Part shown: positions 18,375 to 25,384 of the stretch, piece after piece
How the letters are laid out: each line of letters begins with the position of its first letter
Position numbering within the stretch: position 1 is the first letter of the stretch
NCBI RefSeq assembly: GCF_007671675.1
Contig: NZ_VCGW01000003.1
Coordinates: forward strand, 578,979 to 642,978
DNA length: 64,000 nt
Source of the DNA: Marinobacter maritimus
GTDB lineage: Bacteria; Pseudomonadota; Gammaproteobacteria; Pseudomonadales; Oleiphilaceae
Direction of reading: 5' to 3'
Notes under the pieces: model-generated
Seen by the model: only the letters and a program-made list of their open reading frames with translations
Database searches by the model: none
What the model was told of the DNA's origin: nothing
Made by a program: the position numbers and the translations under genes

Positions 18375-19853
18375 TCATATTGGCTCTCGGGCAATTTGCG
18401 CTTTATCCCACTGCTGTTTCTTGCGATAAATGGTTGAGGCACCGATTTCCAGAAAGGCAGCAGCCCGCGGCACATTGCCATCGCATTTTTCAATGGCGGA
18501 TTCGATGATGCGCTTCTCCTCAACCCAGAACGGCAGGATTTCCTGGTTACCTGAATCGGACTGAATGGCCGGAGCAACTTCACCGAGACCTCCTTCGGCT
18601 CGTGGTACTGGAGCCACTTCCCCAAATGCCGGAGGGTTATTCCCAGGCGCCCATGCCCTGCTGCTCTTTGACTTCTGAGACCGAATCAGATAGGACACCA
18701 TCGACACTTCAATGACACTGCCCTCATTCAAAACCACCACATTCCTGACCACGTTGCTCAGCTCCCGGACGTTACCGGGCCAGTCATACTGCATGAAGAC
18801 TTTCTCAACATCCTTGCTGAAACCTTGAAAATCCTTCTTCTCGTCTTCTGCATACTGTTTTAACAACGACCGAGCGATCAGCATTATGTCGCTTCCACGT
18901 TCTCGCAATGGAGGCATATGAACAGGAATTACGTGCAATCGGTAGTACAGGTCTTCACGAAAACGCCCCTCCTGCACTTCGAAGAGTGGATCCCGGTTCG
19001 TTGTGCAAATAAAGCGAATATCAACTTTCAGCTCTTTACTGCCTCCCACCGGAGTATAGGTTCCCGACTGGATAAGCCTTAAGAGTTTGCTTTGAAGATC
19101 CAGCTGCATTTCTCCAATTTCGTCCAGGAAAAGTGTACCTCCAGACGCTCGCAGAGCAGCGCCGTCTCGAGCCGCAGACGCCCCGGTGAATGCGCCTTTC
19201 ACGTGGCCAAATATTTCGCTTTCAATGAGATCACGGGGAATTGCGGCACAATTCAAAGCAATAAAAGGGGCGTTGGCCCGAGGGCTCTCCGCGTGCAGAG
19301 CCTCTGAGCACAATTCCTTGCCGGTGCCACTCTCACCGGTTATAAAAACCGACGCATTGCTCTTCCCGGCACTTTCGACGATACGGTAAACATTCTGCAT
19401 GGGCAGTGAGGCACCGATCATCCGATGAAACTGGTCACGCTTGTAGACTTTCTCGTACTGCTGAACAACTTCTTCGAGCTTCTGCTTTTTGAGGATGTTT
19501 TGGAGCGTGACCTCTAGGCGGGCCTTGTCGAACGGCTTGGAAATAAAATCGCTGGCACCGCGCTGCATGGCCTCAACCACCATATCAACGGAATCATGAG
19601 CGGTGATTACGATGACCGGTAGTGATGGCATCTCAGCCTGAATCTTATCCAGAACGCTCAGACCGCTCATGTCCGGCAACCTGACGTCGGTGATAACCAC
19701 ATCAAAGTTATGCTGGGCTAGCTGTTCCAGAGCTTCCGAGCCGGTATGGGCAACTCGAACAGCATAGTCACTCTGCAGAAAAATTTGATAGGCCATTGCG
19801 CTAAATGGGCAGTCCTCCACCAAAAGCACGCCTGGACGATTTTCAATCGACAT
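18375..19853 (-). CDS. Sigma-54-dependent response regulator (NtrC family)
   Basis: The 492-residue protein has a receiver domain (residues ~8-120, phospho-acceptor in VVITDVRLP). The AAA+ domain follows with Walker A GESGTGKE and the sigma-54 contact loop GAFTGA (~140-375), then a proline/glutamate-rich linker. A C-terminal Fis-type helix-turn-helix reads GNVPRAAAFLEIGASTIYRKK. It is orphan, with no histidine kinase beside it. LuxO-like regulators have a similar layout, but I cannot assign the target. It precedes the chemoreceptor on the same strand with about 125 bp between. Confidence 0.9.
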   Translation of the reverse strand: MSIENRPGVLLVEDCPFSAMAYQIFLQSDYAVRVAHTGSEALEQLAQHNFDVVITDVRLPDMSGLSVLDKIQAEMPSLPVIVITAHDSVDMVVEAMQRGASDFISKPFDKARLEVTLQNILKKQKLEEVVQQYEKVYKRDQFHRMIGASLPMQNVYRIVESAGKSNASVFITGESGTGKELCSEALHAESPRANAPFIALNCAAIPRDLIESEIFGHVKGAFTGASAARDGAALRASGGTLFLDEIGEMQLDLQSKLLRLIQSGTYTPVGGSKELKVDIRFICTTNRDPLFEVQEGRFREDLYYRLHVIPVHMPPLRERGSDIMLIARSLLKQYAEDEKKDFQGFSKDVEKVFMQYDWPGNVRELSNVVRNVVVLNEGSVIEVSMVSYLIRSQKSKSSRAWAPGNNPPAFGEVAPVPRAEGGLGEVAPAIQSDSGNQEILPFWVEEKRIIESAIEKCDGNVPRAAAFLEIGASTIYRKKQQWDKAQIAREPI

Positions 19854-20155
19854 AATCGCTTCTCTTTATTGGCTGGTTCGAACTACATCTTGTTCAAGAT
19901 GCCTTCAGATGATCACAATAGTCAGCATATGCAACCTGCGTCTTCTCTGCCACCTGCCATAGTCTGGCAATGGCAGCGCCATCAGAACAGGCACTGGAGT
20001 GACTGGCCAAGTCTTCCAGTCCTCTGATCATTTTTTAACGTTTTGCGGAGTAAAGTAGGGGCTAAGTAATGGCTAATCTGGTGGGCAGGCGTATGGAATT
20101 GCGAGGCAGGATGTCGGCCACAATTAGTGACCTATGTCACCATAACGTGGCCGTT

Positions 20156-20212
20156 CCGGCCAAACTATGGTGTCATGACCACAACTTGGTAGTGCAACCA
20201 TAAATTGGCCGG
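20156..20212. repeat. 57-bp imperfect inverted repeat
   Basis: Left arm CCGGCCAA-act-ATGGT (20156-20171) mirrors right arm ACCAT-aaa-TTGGCCGG (20197-20212). The mismatched triplet is in the same place on both arms, and the loop is 25 bases. No T-run follows, so it is not a simple terminator. It may be a recombination site, an operator, or the end of a lost element. Confidence 0.7.
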
Positions 20213-20261
20213 TTAGGGGGGAGAAGATTTGTCATTGATGCGAATTGCGATCTCAGGCTTT

Positions 20262-20281
20262 TAAACAAAAGCGGACATTCG
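20262..20281. repeat. Copy 1 of a 20-bp dispersed repeat
   Basis: The sequence TAAACAAAAGCGGACATTCG is identical at 23987-24006. The AGCGGACATTC core recurs in inverted form at 23946-23956 and, slightly changed, at 25079-25089. Confidence 0.85.
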
Positions 20282-20515
20282 ATTCAGGGCTTTCTTCCAG
20301 AGCCTCCAAGCTAATCACAGCCATTTCATCCAGTATGATTGGCGGAGCAAATTGCAGACGCTGAATGATTACATGGCAGAGATGGCCGTGCTCGGCTAAG
20401 CTCTTGTTTTATCAATTTATGTGCAGCGTGATTGATAGCTCAAAGTCAGTAATAATGACGCAGTTCAATTTCTGCAATGATAAAATGCGCTGTCCAATTA
20501 CTGTTAGGAATATAT

Positions 20516-21337
20516 ATGTGGGTCTCCAGTAGAATTCGTTGTGATTCTCATGTGATGACACCGGAATCTTTTCACTTGTTCCAACGCGAGGATTCAAATA
20601 TTCGGATTCATGAGGTTCGCGAGCATGATCTTGTCTTAACGGTTCGGCCGTTGGACGAGCATGCGTCGGAAACTGAGCGAGTTCATGACTGCCATCGTGT
20701 AATCAATGCAATGCTTATCGCTCTCAACGCAGGGTGTCTCGGTACTTTCACGCTCGATGAAGACCCATGGGCCCATCCAATCCTAACTGTAGCCGACGAC
20801 TTGGAAGGCAGAAACTCTCGAAAAGCAGCGCTAGTCGTAAAACCAAAGACTGCCTATGCAGATCGTCAGCAACTTACTGACCGCGATGTCGAGAATTCTG
20901 TTTTGATATTCGGCATTGTTGCTCGCGAGCGCACTTCGGTTCTTACCGGGGAATATATCAGAGGCCTTCTACTCATGCGTATGAACGTGCTTGAGTTGAA
21001 TTTCCGCAGAGAATCATTTCTTTGCTTTTACCGGGCCTTGGAACACTTTGCAGCTCATCGTATTCTCAAGGTCCGCAAACTCTCCAACGAACTCCGTGAT
21101 TTACAACGGGCGTTGCGGACTTTGACCAACGATAAAGAGCTTATAGAGGAATTAAGAACGGTCTATAAAATCCGGTCGAGCCAGGTAGCACACTCACAGA
21201 ATAACCAAGTCGAAATCTCACAAGATGATCTTTTAAAAACAAAAGTTTTTCTCGACTTTATCATGCATAAAACATTCAAGGCTGAAGCTGATGCTGCCAT
21301 GTTGGCACGCCGTGAGGCAGCGTCACGAGGAGCGTGA
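20516..21337 (+). CDS. Cassette-borne protein of unknown function with HEPN-like C-terminus
   Basis: The 273-residue product is not one I recognise. The N-terminal half is mixed alpha/beta (IRIHEVREHDLVLTVRPLDEH). The C-terminal third is helical and includes LRTVYKIRSSQVAHSQ, where R-x5-H fits the signature of HEPN-type RNase or nucleotide-binding domains common in toxin and defence systems. That is an inference from a short motif. The start is ATG 20516, since TAGGA lies 5-7 nt upstream; an in-frame ATG at 20477 has no site. The ribosome site overlaps GTTAGGA, as in integron cassettes where the ORF begins next to the core site. An attC-like site starts 3 bases after the stop. Confidence 0.7.
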   Translation: MWVSSRIRCDSHVMTPESFHLFQREDSNIRIHEVREHDLVLTVRPLDEHASETERVHDCHRVINAMLIALNAGCLGTFTLDEDPWAHPILTVADDLEGRNSRKAALVVKPKTAYADRQQLTDRDVENSVLIFGIVARERTSVLTGEYIRGLLLMRMNVLELNFRRESFLCFYRALEHFAAHRILKVRKLSNELRDLQRALRTLTNDKELIEELRTVYKIRSSQVAHSQNNQVEISQDDLLKTKVFLDFIMHKTFKAEADAAMLARREAASRGA

Positions 21338-21340
21338 GAT

Positions 21341-21417
21341 TCCTAACCATCACAGTCAGGGCGACGGCCGCTTCATTGCGGCTTCGCCTTCATTTCTAAG
21401 CCGCGAGTGCGGTGGGC
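21341..21417 (+). other. attC-like recombination site 1
   Basis: Left simple site TCCTAAC (21341-21347) and right core GGTGGGC (21411-21417) are each one base from the attC consensus (RYYYAAC, GTTRRRY). The 77-bp interior forms an imperfect palindrome and contains CATTGCGGCTTCGCCT, shared with the site at 24150-24233. It lies directly 3' of the first ORF in the usual cassette orientation. Confidence 0.6.
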
Positions 21418-21444
21418 TTTAAAACGAGTAGGGATACGCTTCAT

Positions 21445-22563
21445 ATGTATTTTTTTGTGGATGAAAGCGGACATACAGGAACGAACCTGTTTGATGAAAA
21501 TCAACCAATTCTCAATTATGGTGTGCTGAGTGCTAAAACGAACTTGGACGTTTTGGCTGCTCCCAAGGTAAGAGCGGCCCGCAAGAAACTTGGTGTTAAG
21601 CGCTTGCATGCGAATGAGATAGGTTTTGGTGGCTTGGTTCAAATTGTTGATGAATTAGCCGAAATTCAAAAGAAATATAACCCAACATTCGATTTATACA
21701 GGGTGGCGAAACCTGATCACGCCATTATTTGCTTCTTCGATCAGGTCTTTGATCAGGGAATGAATCCTGCTGTTGGCTGGATTGGCTACTGGACACCAAT
21801 GAGGTATGTGTACCTTGGCAAGCTAGCCTTTCTATTTGATGATGATCTTGCACGCCGTGCCTGGGAAGCAAGGATACAGATCAACGATGCAAAAGCTGAG
21901 TCTGAGCTTAAATCGATATGCGGGGAGCTATTAGGACGTGTGCATGTTTTGCCTGACGAAAGGTCACGCCAGGTCATAGGCGATACGTTACGGTGGGCAA
22001 AGGATCATCCAGAAAAGATTCATTACAACTGCAAATCAAAGAAAGAAGTTTTAACGATTACACCGAACATCATTGGATTTCAGTTTGTAATGCATGGAAT
22101 TGCTGGTAGAACCAAGAATCCAGACCATGCCAAGAGAATTGTGGTAGATCGGCAGTCTCAGTTCAATAAAGCGCAGAAAGCGTTGGCGGAGTTTTATGAT
22201 GGAGCAAGAGATGTACCTTGGCTAGTCGGTCCTGGCTTACCGGAGATGGATCTTTCAAATATTCCGAGAGCCCCTCTCAGTTTTGTGGCCGGCACCGATA
22301 GTGTTGGCTTAGAGTTGGTCGATGTATATCTATGGTTGTTCAAACAAATTATGGATGAGAAACGGTTGCCGCCAGAATTATCTCCAATTGTTAATCCTCA
22401 ATTGAGACGCGGAATAACCGATGAAATTTCGATAAACGCGCTTAATTCTAAGTGGTCAAAAATAATTCAGGACCTGCCTGACCCAACGGAAGAACAGCTT
22501 GCGAAAGCAAAGGAAATGACCGACTTGGATGAGGCCCGTCGCCAAAATGCTATCCGAAAATAG
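21445..22563 (+). CDS. DUF3800 family protein (predicted RNase H-fold nuclease)
   Basis: The 372-residue protein opens with MYFFVDESGHTG, the hallmark DUF3800 start whose D6 and E7 are predicted acidic active-site residues. Further acidic residues lie in RIVVDRQSQF and AGTDSVGLELVDVYLW, the latter resembling the C-terminal catalytic strand/helix. DUF3800 proteins are common in mobile and defence islands; their biochemistry is largely unproven. The ATG at 21445 was chosen; the longer GTG at 21412 lies inside the attC-like site. AGGGA is about 10 nt upstream. AT content is higher than in the surrounding core genes, fitting horizontal origin. Confidence 0.82.
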   Translation: MYFFVDESGHTGTNLFDENQPILNYGVLSAKTNLDVLAAPKVRAARKKLGVKRLHANEIGFGGLVQIVDELAEIQKKYNPTFDLYRVAKPDHAIICFFDQVFDQGMNPAVGWIGYWTPMRYVYLGKLAFLFDDDLARRAWEARIQINDAKAESELKSICGELLGRVHVLPDERSRQVIGDTLRWAKDHPEKIHYNCKSKKEVLTITPNIIGFQFVMHGIAGRTKNPDHAKRIVVDRQSQFNKAQKALAEFYDGARDVPWLVGPGLPEMDLSNIPRAPLSFVAGTDSVGLELVDVYLWLFKQIMDEKRLPPELSPIVNPQLRRGITDEISINALNSKWSKIIQDLPDPTEEQLAKAKEMTDLDEARRQNAIRK

Positions 22564-22622
22564 TTTTACCCAGCGGCCGTTGTGAGGGAGCCGCATAGAG
22601 CTGGCGTTCCAATACCACCAAT

Positions 22623-22644
22623 AAAAGCGCGAGGCGCTTTTTTT
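22623..22644 (+). terminator. Rho-independent terminator after the DUF3800 gene
   Basis: AAAAGCGC (22623-22630), loop GAG, then GCGCTTTT (22634-22641) continuing into more T. It ends 20 bases before the next ORF, implying that the AlbA_2 gene has its own promoter or relies on read-through. Confidence 0.88.
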
Positions 22645-22664
22645 GATTCATTCCGGAGCATTGA

Positions 22665-23828
22665 ATGAATATCGGACTTTTCGAAAAGCTTATCTATGAG
22701 GAAGAGAGCACGACGCTGGACTTTAAGAAACAGCAATACCGCTTTTCGAAAGAAAGCGAAGATGTGAAGTCGGAGCTCTTAAAGGACATCTTGGGATTCG
22801 CAAACGCTTGGCGTCGATCTGACGCCTTTATCCTAATTGGCGTAAAGGAAGTTCGTGGAGGTCGCGGTGAAGTCGTTGGCCTAAAACACTCAGAGCACCT
22901 AGATGACCATGCACTACAACAGTTTGTGAACAATCTGACAAACCGACCAATCCGCTTCCACTATGAAGCCTTTGAGTTTGAGGGCAAGCAAGTAGGAATA
23001 ATAAAAATAGAGCAGCAAGATCGTCCCATTTATCTGAAGCGAGATTATGGCAAGCTATCAAAGGAAACGGTTTATGTACGGCGAGGAAGCTCGACAGATC
23101 CGACTAAACACGCATCGATAGATGAGATAGCCCGAATGGGGGGGCCATCGCATGAATCCTCTTGCGATTTGGTTGTTGAACTTGCTGACCCGGAAAAAGA
23201 AGAATCGCTTGGAGCAAGGATTGATTGGGAGGCAGAAAACTGCTCGGTTCCCGAACAAAGTAAAATTCCGAACTTTCGGCCACCAGAGCCCAGCGATACT
23301 TTTGGACTGGGGGCCTCTCTCGTTTCTAGTATTAATAGCATCGACGTTAACACTAGCTATTATCGGGAATTAGCGAACTTCGAGTTTATGCATCGTTTGT
23401 TCCGACCCATTCGATTCATGATAAAGAACAAAGGTGAAGTTGCTGCTCGGAACGTTCAGGTCGATTTTAAGGTAATAGGCGACTTTGAAGTAGCCATAGT
23501 CGACGATTCTGATTTACCGTCGCGTCCACATAAGAAACACAACCCTCTTTGGATGCATGGTCCACAGGTACTCCCGACCATCAACTCCAAGGTGCCGGGC
23601 TCCGTTACAATTGAAGGCCTTGGTGTCGAGGTTGATTGTGGTGACCTGCAACCCGGACGCAAGGTCTGGTCGGAAATTGTTTACCTTGGCTCTAGAAGTA
23701 GCCAAGTAATTAAATTAAAAGGCACTATTTTCGCCGACAACTTACCGAAGCCCAAAGAGATTGAGATAGCAATTGATATGACGGTCGTCGAAACTACTCT
23801 CAGCATTACTGAGTTGTTGTCACTTTGA
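22665..23828 (+). CDS. Schlafen/AlbA_2-domain protein with C-terminal beta-rich region
   Basis: The 387-residue protein has an N-terminal AlbA_2 (Schlafen-type, ATP- or nucleic-acid-binding) domain at residues ~8-150. Marks include EESTTLDFKKQQ, a helical KDILGFANAW, ILIGVKE and YVRRGSSTDP. The C-terminal ~200 residues are predicted beta-rich (RPIRFMIKNKGEVAARNVQVDF), like an immunoglobulin-type or receptor fold, with no family I can name. AlbA_2 proteins occur in many mobile and defence loci. GGAG is 7 nt before the ATG. Nearby attC-like sites suggest it travelled in a cassette, possibly together with the DUF3800 gene. Confidence 0.82.
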   Translation: MNIGLFEKLIYEEESTTLDFKKQQYRFSKESEDVKSELLKDILGFANAWRRSDAFILIGVKEVRGGRGEVVGLKHSEHLDDHALQQFVNNLTNRPIRFHYEAFEFEGKQVGIIKIEQQDRPIYLKRDYGKLSKETVYVRRGSSTDPTKHASIDEIARMGGPSHESSCDLVVELADPEKEESLGARIDWEAENCSVPEQSKIPNFRPPEPSDTFGLGASLVSSINSIDVNTSYYRELANFEFMHRLFRPIRFMIKNKGEVAARNVQVDFKVIGDFEVAIVDDSDLPSRPHKKHNPLWMHGPQVLPTINSKVPGSVTIEGLGVEVDCGDLQPGRKVWSEIVYLGSRSSQVIKLKGTIFADNLPKPKEIEIAIDMTVVETTLSITELLSL

Positions 23829-23945
23829 CGCAGTATCTGGCGGGGTCGTTATCTTTTTCTATCGAACAAGTCGCCGTTGTCGGATAGTTTTTCACAGCTT
23901 CGCCTTGCCCAAATTGCTGAAAAACTCAACGTTATCGCACCATCT

Positions 23946-24006
23946 GAATGTCCGCTTTGCGACCGTCCGGCATCCCACGCGACACCTAAACAAAAGCGGA
24001 CATTCG
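23946..24006. repeat. Palindromic intergenic repeat with AGCGGACATTC arms
   Basis: GAATGTCCGCTTT (23946-23958) and AAAGCGGACATTC (23993-24005) are perfect 13-bp inverted arms around a 34-base spacer. The right arm is part of the 20-bp repeat also seen at 20262-20281. The left flank ATCTGAATGTCCGCTTTGCGACC region recurs with one mismatch at 25073-25095. It behaves like a small dispersed repeat, not part of a gene. Confidence 0.8.
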
Positions 24007-24149
24007 GGGGGGAGGCATTCGTAGCGGTGGCCCGGGGTAAGTCCATACCGATAGATAGTGGTATACCAGCGATTAAGCAGCGCATTGTCAAAGTAGCTCG
24101 CTGGTTTGCTGTTTTGGGTACACTTGTGTGGGGACGCGGGGACCTAATT

Positions 24150-24254
24150 GCATAACCAGGCCAGGCACGGCGACGCCTACTACATTGCGGCTTCGCCTCC
24201 ATTCCGTAGTCGCGCATCTTGGCGGCGTTGGGCGTTGGGCGTTGGGCGTTGGGC
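24150..24254 (+). other. attC-like recombination site 2 with four tandem GTTGGGC cores
   Basis: Left simple site GCATAAC (24150-24156) pairs with the first right core GTTGGGC (24227-24233), giving an 84-bp site with palindromic interior. GTTGGGC fits GTTRRRY exactly. It is repeated four times head to tail at 24227, 24234, 24241 and 24248. The interior shares CATTGCGGCTTCGCCT with attC-like site 1. The orientation is the same as the other sites. Confidence 0.68.
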
Positions 24255-24357
24255 ATGGGGTAAGTATGAAACTTGCTCGGGCAAATTAGGCTGTAGGGGC
24301 GTATTATTTGGACGAAGATGCGTAGAGACTTGAAAGCAGATTGGGAGTCTGTAAGCG

Positions 24358-24987
24358 ATGAGAGAAGAGCTTCAGGACATCGAAAATATAAAAATATTTG
24401 CTTTGAGCGTCGCTGAGGTAATGGATTCGCTGTACGAGCGATTTCCAATTCCTTGTAGTTTACCTAGCTCCGAACTTATAAACTCATATGGACCTACTGA
24501 CGCTGATGTAAAACCACGAAAAGTCGAGGTTGCTGACGGTGATTATTTGGATCTTCTTCCATATGGATTTGATGAATACGCGAGTATAGAAAACGCATCA
24601 GGCGAATCCTTCGACGAGAGACGCTGTGCGGAAAAAGGTTATCCATTCCTGTTTTGGACCAAAGAACAGCGTAAGGCAATCAAAAGCAAACACCTCCGCC
24701 AACGGCATGTAAAAAGGATTCGGGAGCACTCAATTCGATTTTTGTTGAGAGAAGGATTCATTACAGACGTTGAAGCAAACGATCCCGGAAAACATAAAAA
24801 CTTCTCTAAGCTGGTAATTACGTCGAAAGGCTTTGCCCAAATGAACAAACAGTTTGAGGGTGGAGTAATTCGCGAAAAATTTCATTTTAGATACGCGAAG
24901 GAACTGGCTACGACGGTCAAAGAAGTTGGAGGCGTGGCGCGAGCCGGAGACACCCTGGTTCGCGTTCTATCCGCGTTCTTCATGTAG
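24358..24987 (+). CDS. Cassette-borne protein of unknown function (winged-helix-like C-terminus)
   Basis: The 209-residue product has no family I recognise. Residues ~115-165 (HVKRIREHSIRFLLREGFI ... KLVITSKGF) resemble a winged-helix DNA-binding or regulatory fold, with a helix followed by a strand pair ending in ITSKGF. There is no signal peptide or membrane helix. GGGAG is 10 nt before the ATG. It lies about 100 bases after the attC-like tandem cores and 21 bases before the next attC, the position of an integron cassette ORF. Codon use is AT-richer than in flanking core genes. Confidence 0.65.
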   Translation: MREELQDIENIKIFALSVAEVMDSLYERFPIPCSLPSSELINSYGPTDADVKPRKVEVADGDYLDLLPYGFDEYASIENASGESFDERRCAEKGYPFLFWTKEQRKAIKSKHLRQRHVKRIREHSIRFLLREGFITDVEANDPGKHKNFSKLVITSKGFAQMNKQFEGGVIREKFHFRYAKELATTVKEVGGVARAGDTLVRVLSAFFM

Positions 24988-25008
24988 AGTCAGGGTAAAT
25001 GTAAAGAC

Positions 25009-25067
25009 ACCCAACAAAGCAATCCAGCCGACGCGCTATCGCGCGAGTCTGCTTTCAAGCGTTGATC
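25009..25067 (+). other. attC recombination site 3 (59-base element)
   Basis: The 59-bp element starts with ACCCAAC (exact RYYYAAC) and ends with GTTGATC (one mismatch to GTTRRRY). Between them AAAGCAATCCAGCCGACGCG and a TATCGCGCGAGTCTGCTTT stretch form the imperfect stem. It aligns along its length with the classical aadA-type attC, recalled from memory (AACAATTCATTCAAGCCGACG... CTCAAGCGTTAGAT). It lies 21 bases 3' of the ORF ending at 24987 and is the best attC in the window. Confidence 0.82.
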
Positions 25068-25072
25068 ATCCA

Positions 25073-25194
25073 ATCTGAGTGTCCGCTTTGCGACCTTAGC
25101 GTTGACTACGCTTGGAAAGCGGCCATTTTTGCTTACCTAAGTAAGTATAAAGTGGCCAAAACGGCCAGGTTATGGTTTCAATAACACAACTGAC
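25073..25194. repeat. Right-edge repeats of the cassette array
   Basis: 25073-25095 repeats 23942-23964 with one mismatch and forms an imperfect palindrome with 25116-25125. 25153-25167 is TGGCC-N5-GGCCA. It is followed by TATGGT and ACAACT, giving an imperfect direct repeat of 20147-20190 on the other side of the cassettes (shared blocks GTGGCC, CGGCCA, TATGGT, TCA, ACAACT). Confidence 0.6.
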
Positions 25195-25211
25195 GGGGTA
25201 TTTTCGAGTAA

Positions 25212-25288
25212 TGGTGGGCCCACCTGGACTCGAACCAGGGACCAAAGGATTATGAGTCCTCTGCTCTAACCAACTGAGCTATAGGCCC
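25212..25288 (-). tRNA. tRNA with CAU anticodon, probably tRNA-Ile2
   Basis: A full 77-nt cloverleaf ends in an encoded CCA. It has acceptor GGGCCTA/TGGGCCC, D-loop AGCTCAGTTGGTTAGAGC, anticodon loop CTCATAA and T-arm GGTTCGAGTCC. The anticodon is CAU. C4-G69 and C5-G68 in the acceptor stem are features recognised by TilS, which makes lysidine on minor tRNA-Ile. Elongator tRNA-Met of E. coli has different pairs there. I therefore favour tRNA-Ile2; elongator tRNA-Met is the alternative. A TATAAT at 25349-25344 (minus) could be its -10. The cassette region lies just beyond its 3' end. Confidence 0.93.
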
Positions 25289-25330
25289 GTTCAGCGAACG
25301 CTGTCAGGAATGTGTTTCCTGTGGGGGAAA

Positions 25331-25370
25331 CAAAGCGGGCGCCATTATACCGGGGAGGTGCGGCGCCCGC
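25331..25370 (-). terminator. Terminator-like hairpin after rpoD
   Basis: GCGGGCGCC (25335-25343) and GGCGCCCGC (25362-25370) form a 9-bp GC-rich stem with an 18-base loop, followed on the minus strand by TTTGTTT. The loop contains TATAAT, so the same segment may end rpoD mRNA and start the tRNA transcript. Confidence 0.65.
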
Positions 25371-25384
25371 TACTGTTGTGTTAC

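Larger units (their letters stand above)
19854..20515. other. 660-bp intergenic region with repeats at the left edge of the cassette array
   Basis: No gene is seen. It holds a 14-bp palindrome GTGACctatGTCAC (20127-20140), a 57-bp inverted repeat (20156-20212), and a TGGCC-N5-GGCCA palindrome (20148-20162) with a counterpart at 25153-25167. A 20-bp repeat (20262-20281) recurs exactly at 23987-24006. A GTTAGGA at 20504-20510, close to the GTTRRRY core of integron sites, also supplies the ribosome site of the next gene. Confidence 0.55.
23829..24357. other. 528-bp non-coding stretch between cassette genes
   Basis: It contains the palindromic repeat (23946-24006) and attC-like site 2 (24150-24254). 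Short open frames in it are disrupted by these repeats and have no ribosome sites. A 92-codon plus frame at 23877-24155 starts at a TTG and runs through both repeats, so I do not call it a gene. Confidence 0.6.

Noticed and set aside
18375..19853. LuxO quorum-sensing regulator
   Set aside because: The domain order matches, but so do many NtrC-family regulators, and no LuxU, luxR or Qrr-like RNA is nearby.
21412..21444. Upstream GTG start for the DUF3800 gene
   Set aside because: It lies inside the attC-like right core; the conserved protein begins at the ATG at 21445.
23877..24155. 92-codon plus-strand open frame (SFSQLRLAQIAEKLN...)
   Set aside because: The first 22 residues look protein-like, but the rest runs through repeats; there is only a TTG start and no ribosome site. 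At most it is a short gene remnant.
23849..24448. 199-codon minus-strand open frame
   Set aside because: It crosses the palindromic repeat, the attC-like site and the GTTGGGC tandem repeats, has low-complexity composition and no ribosome site.
25212..25288. Elongator tRNA-Met
   Set aside because: The anticodon CAU allows it, but acceptor pairs C4-G69 and C5-G68 favour lysidine-modified tRNA-Ile2; kept as the alternative.
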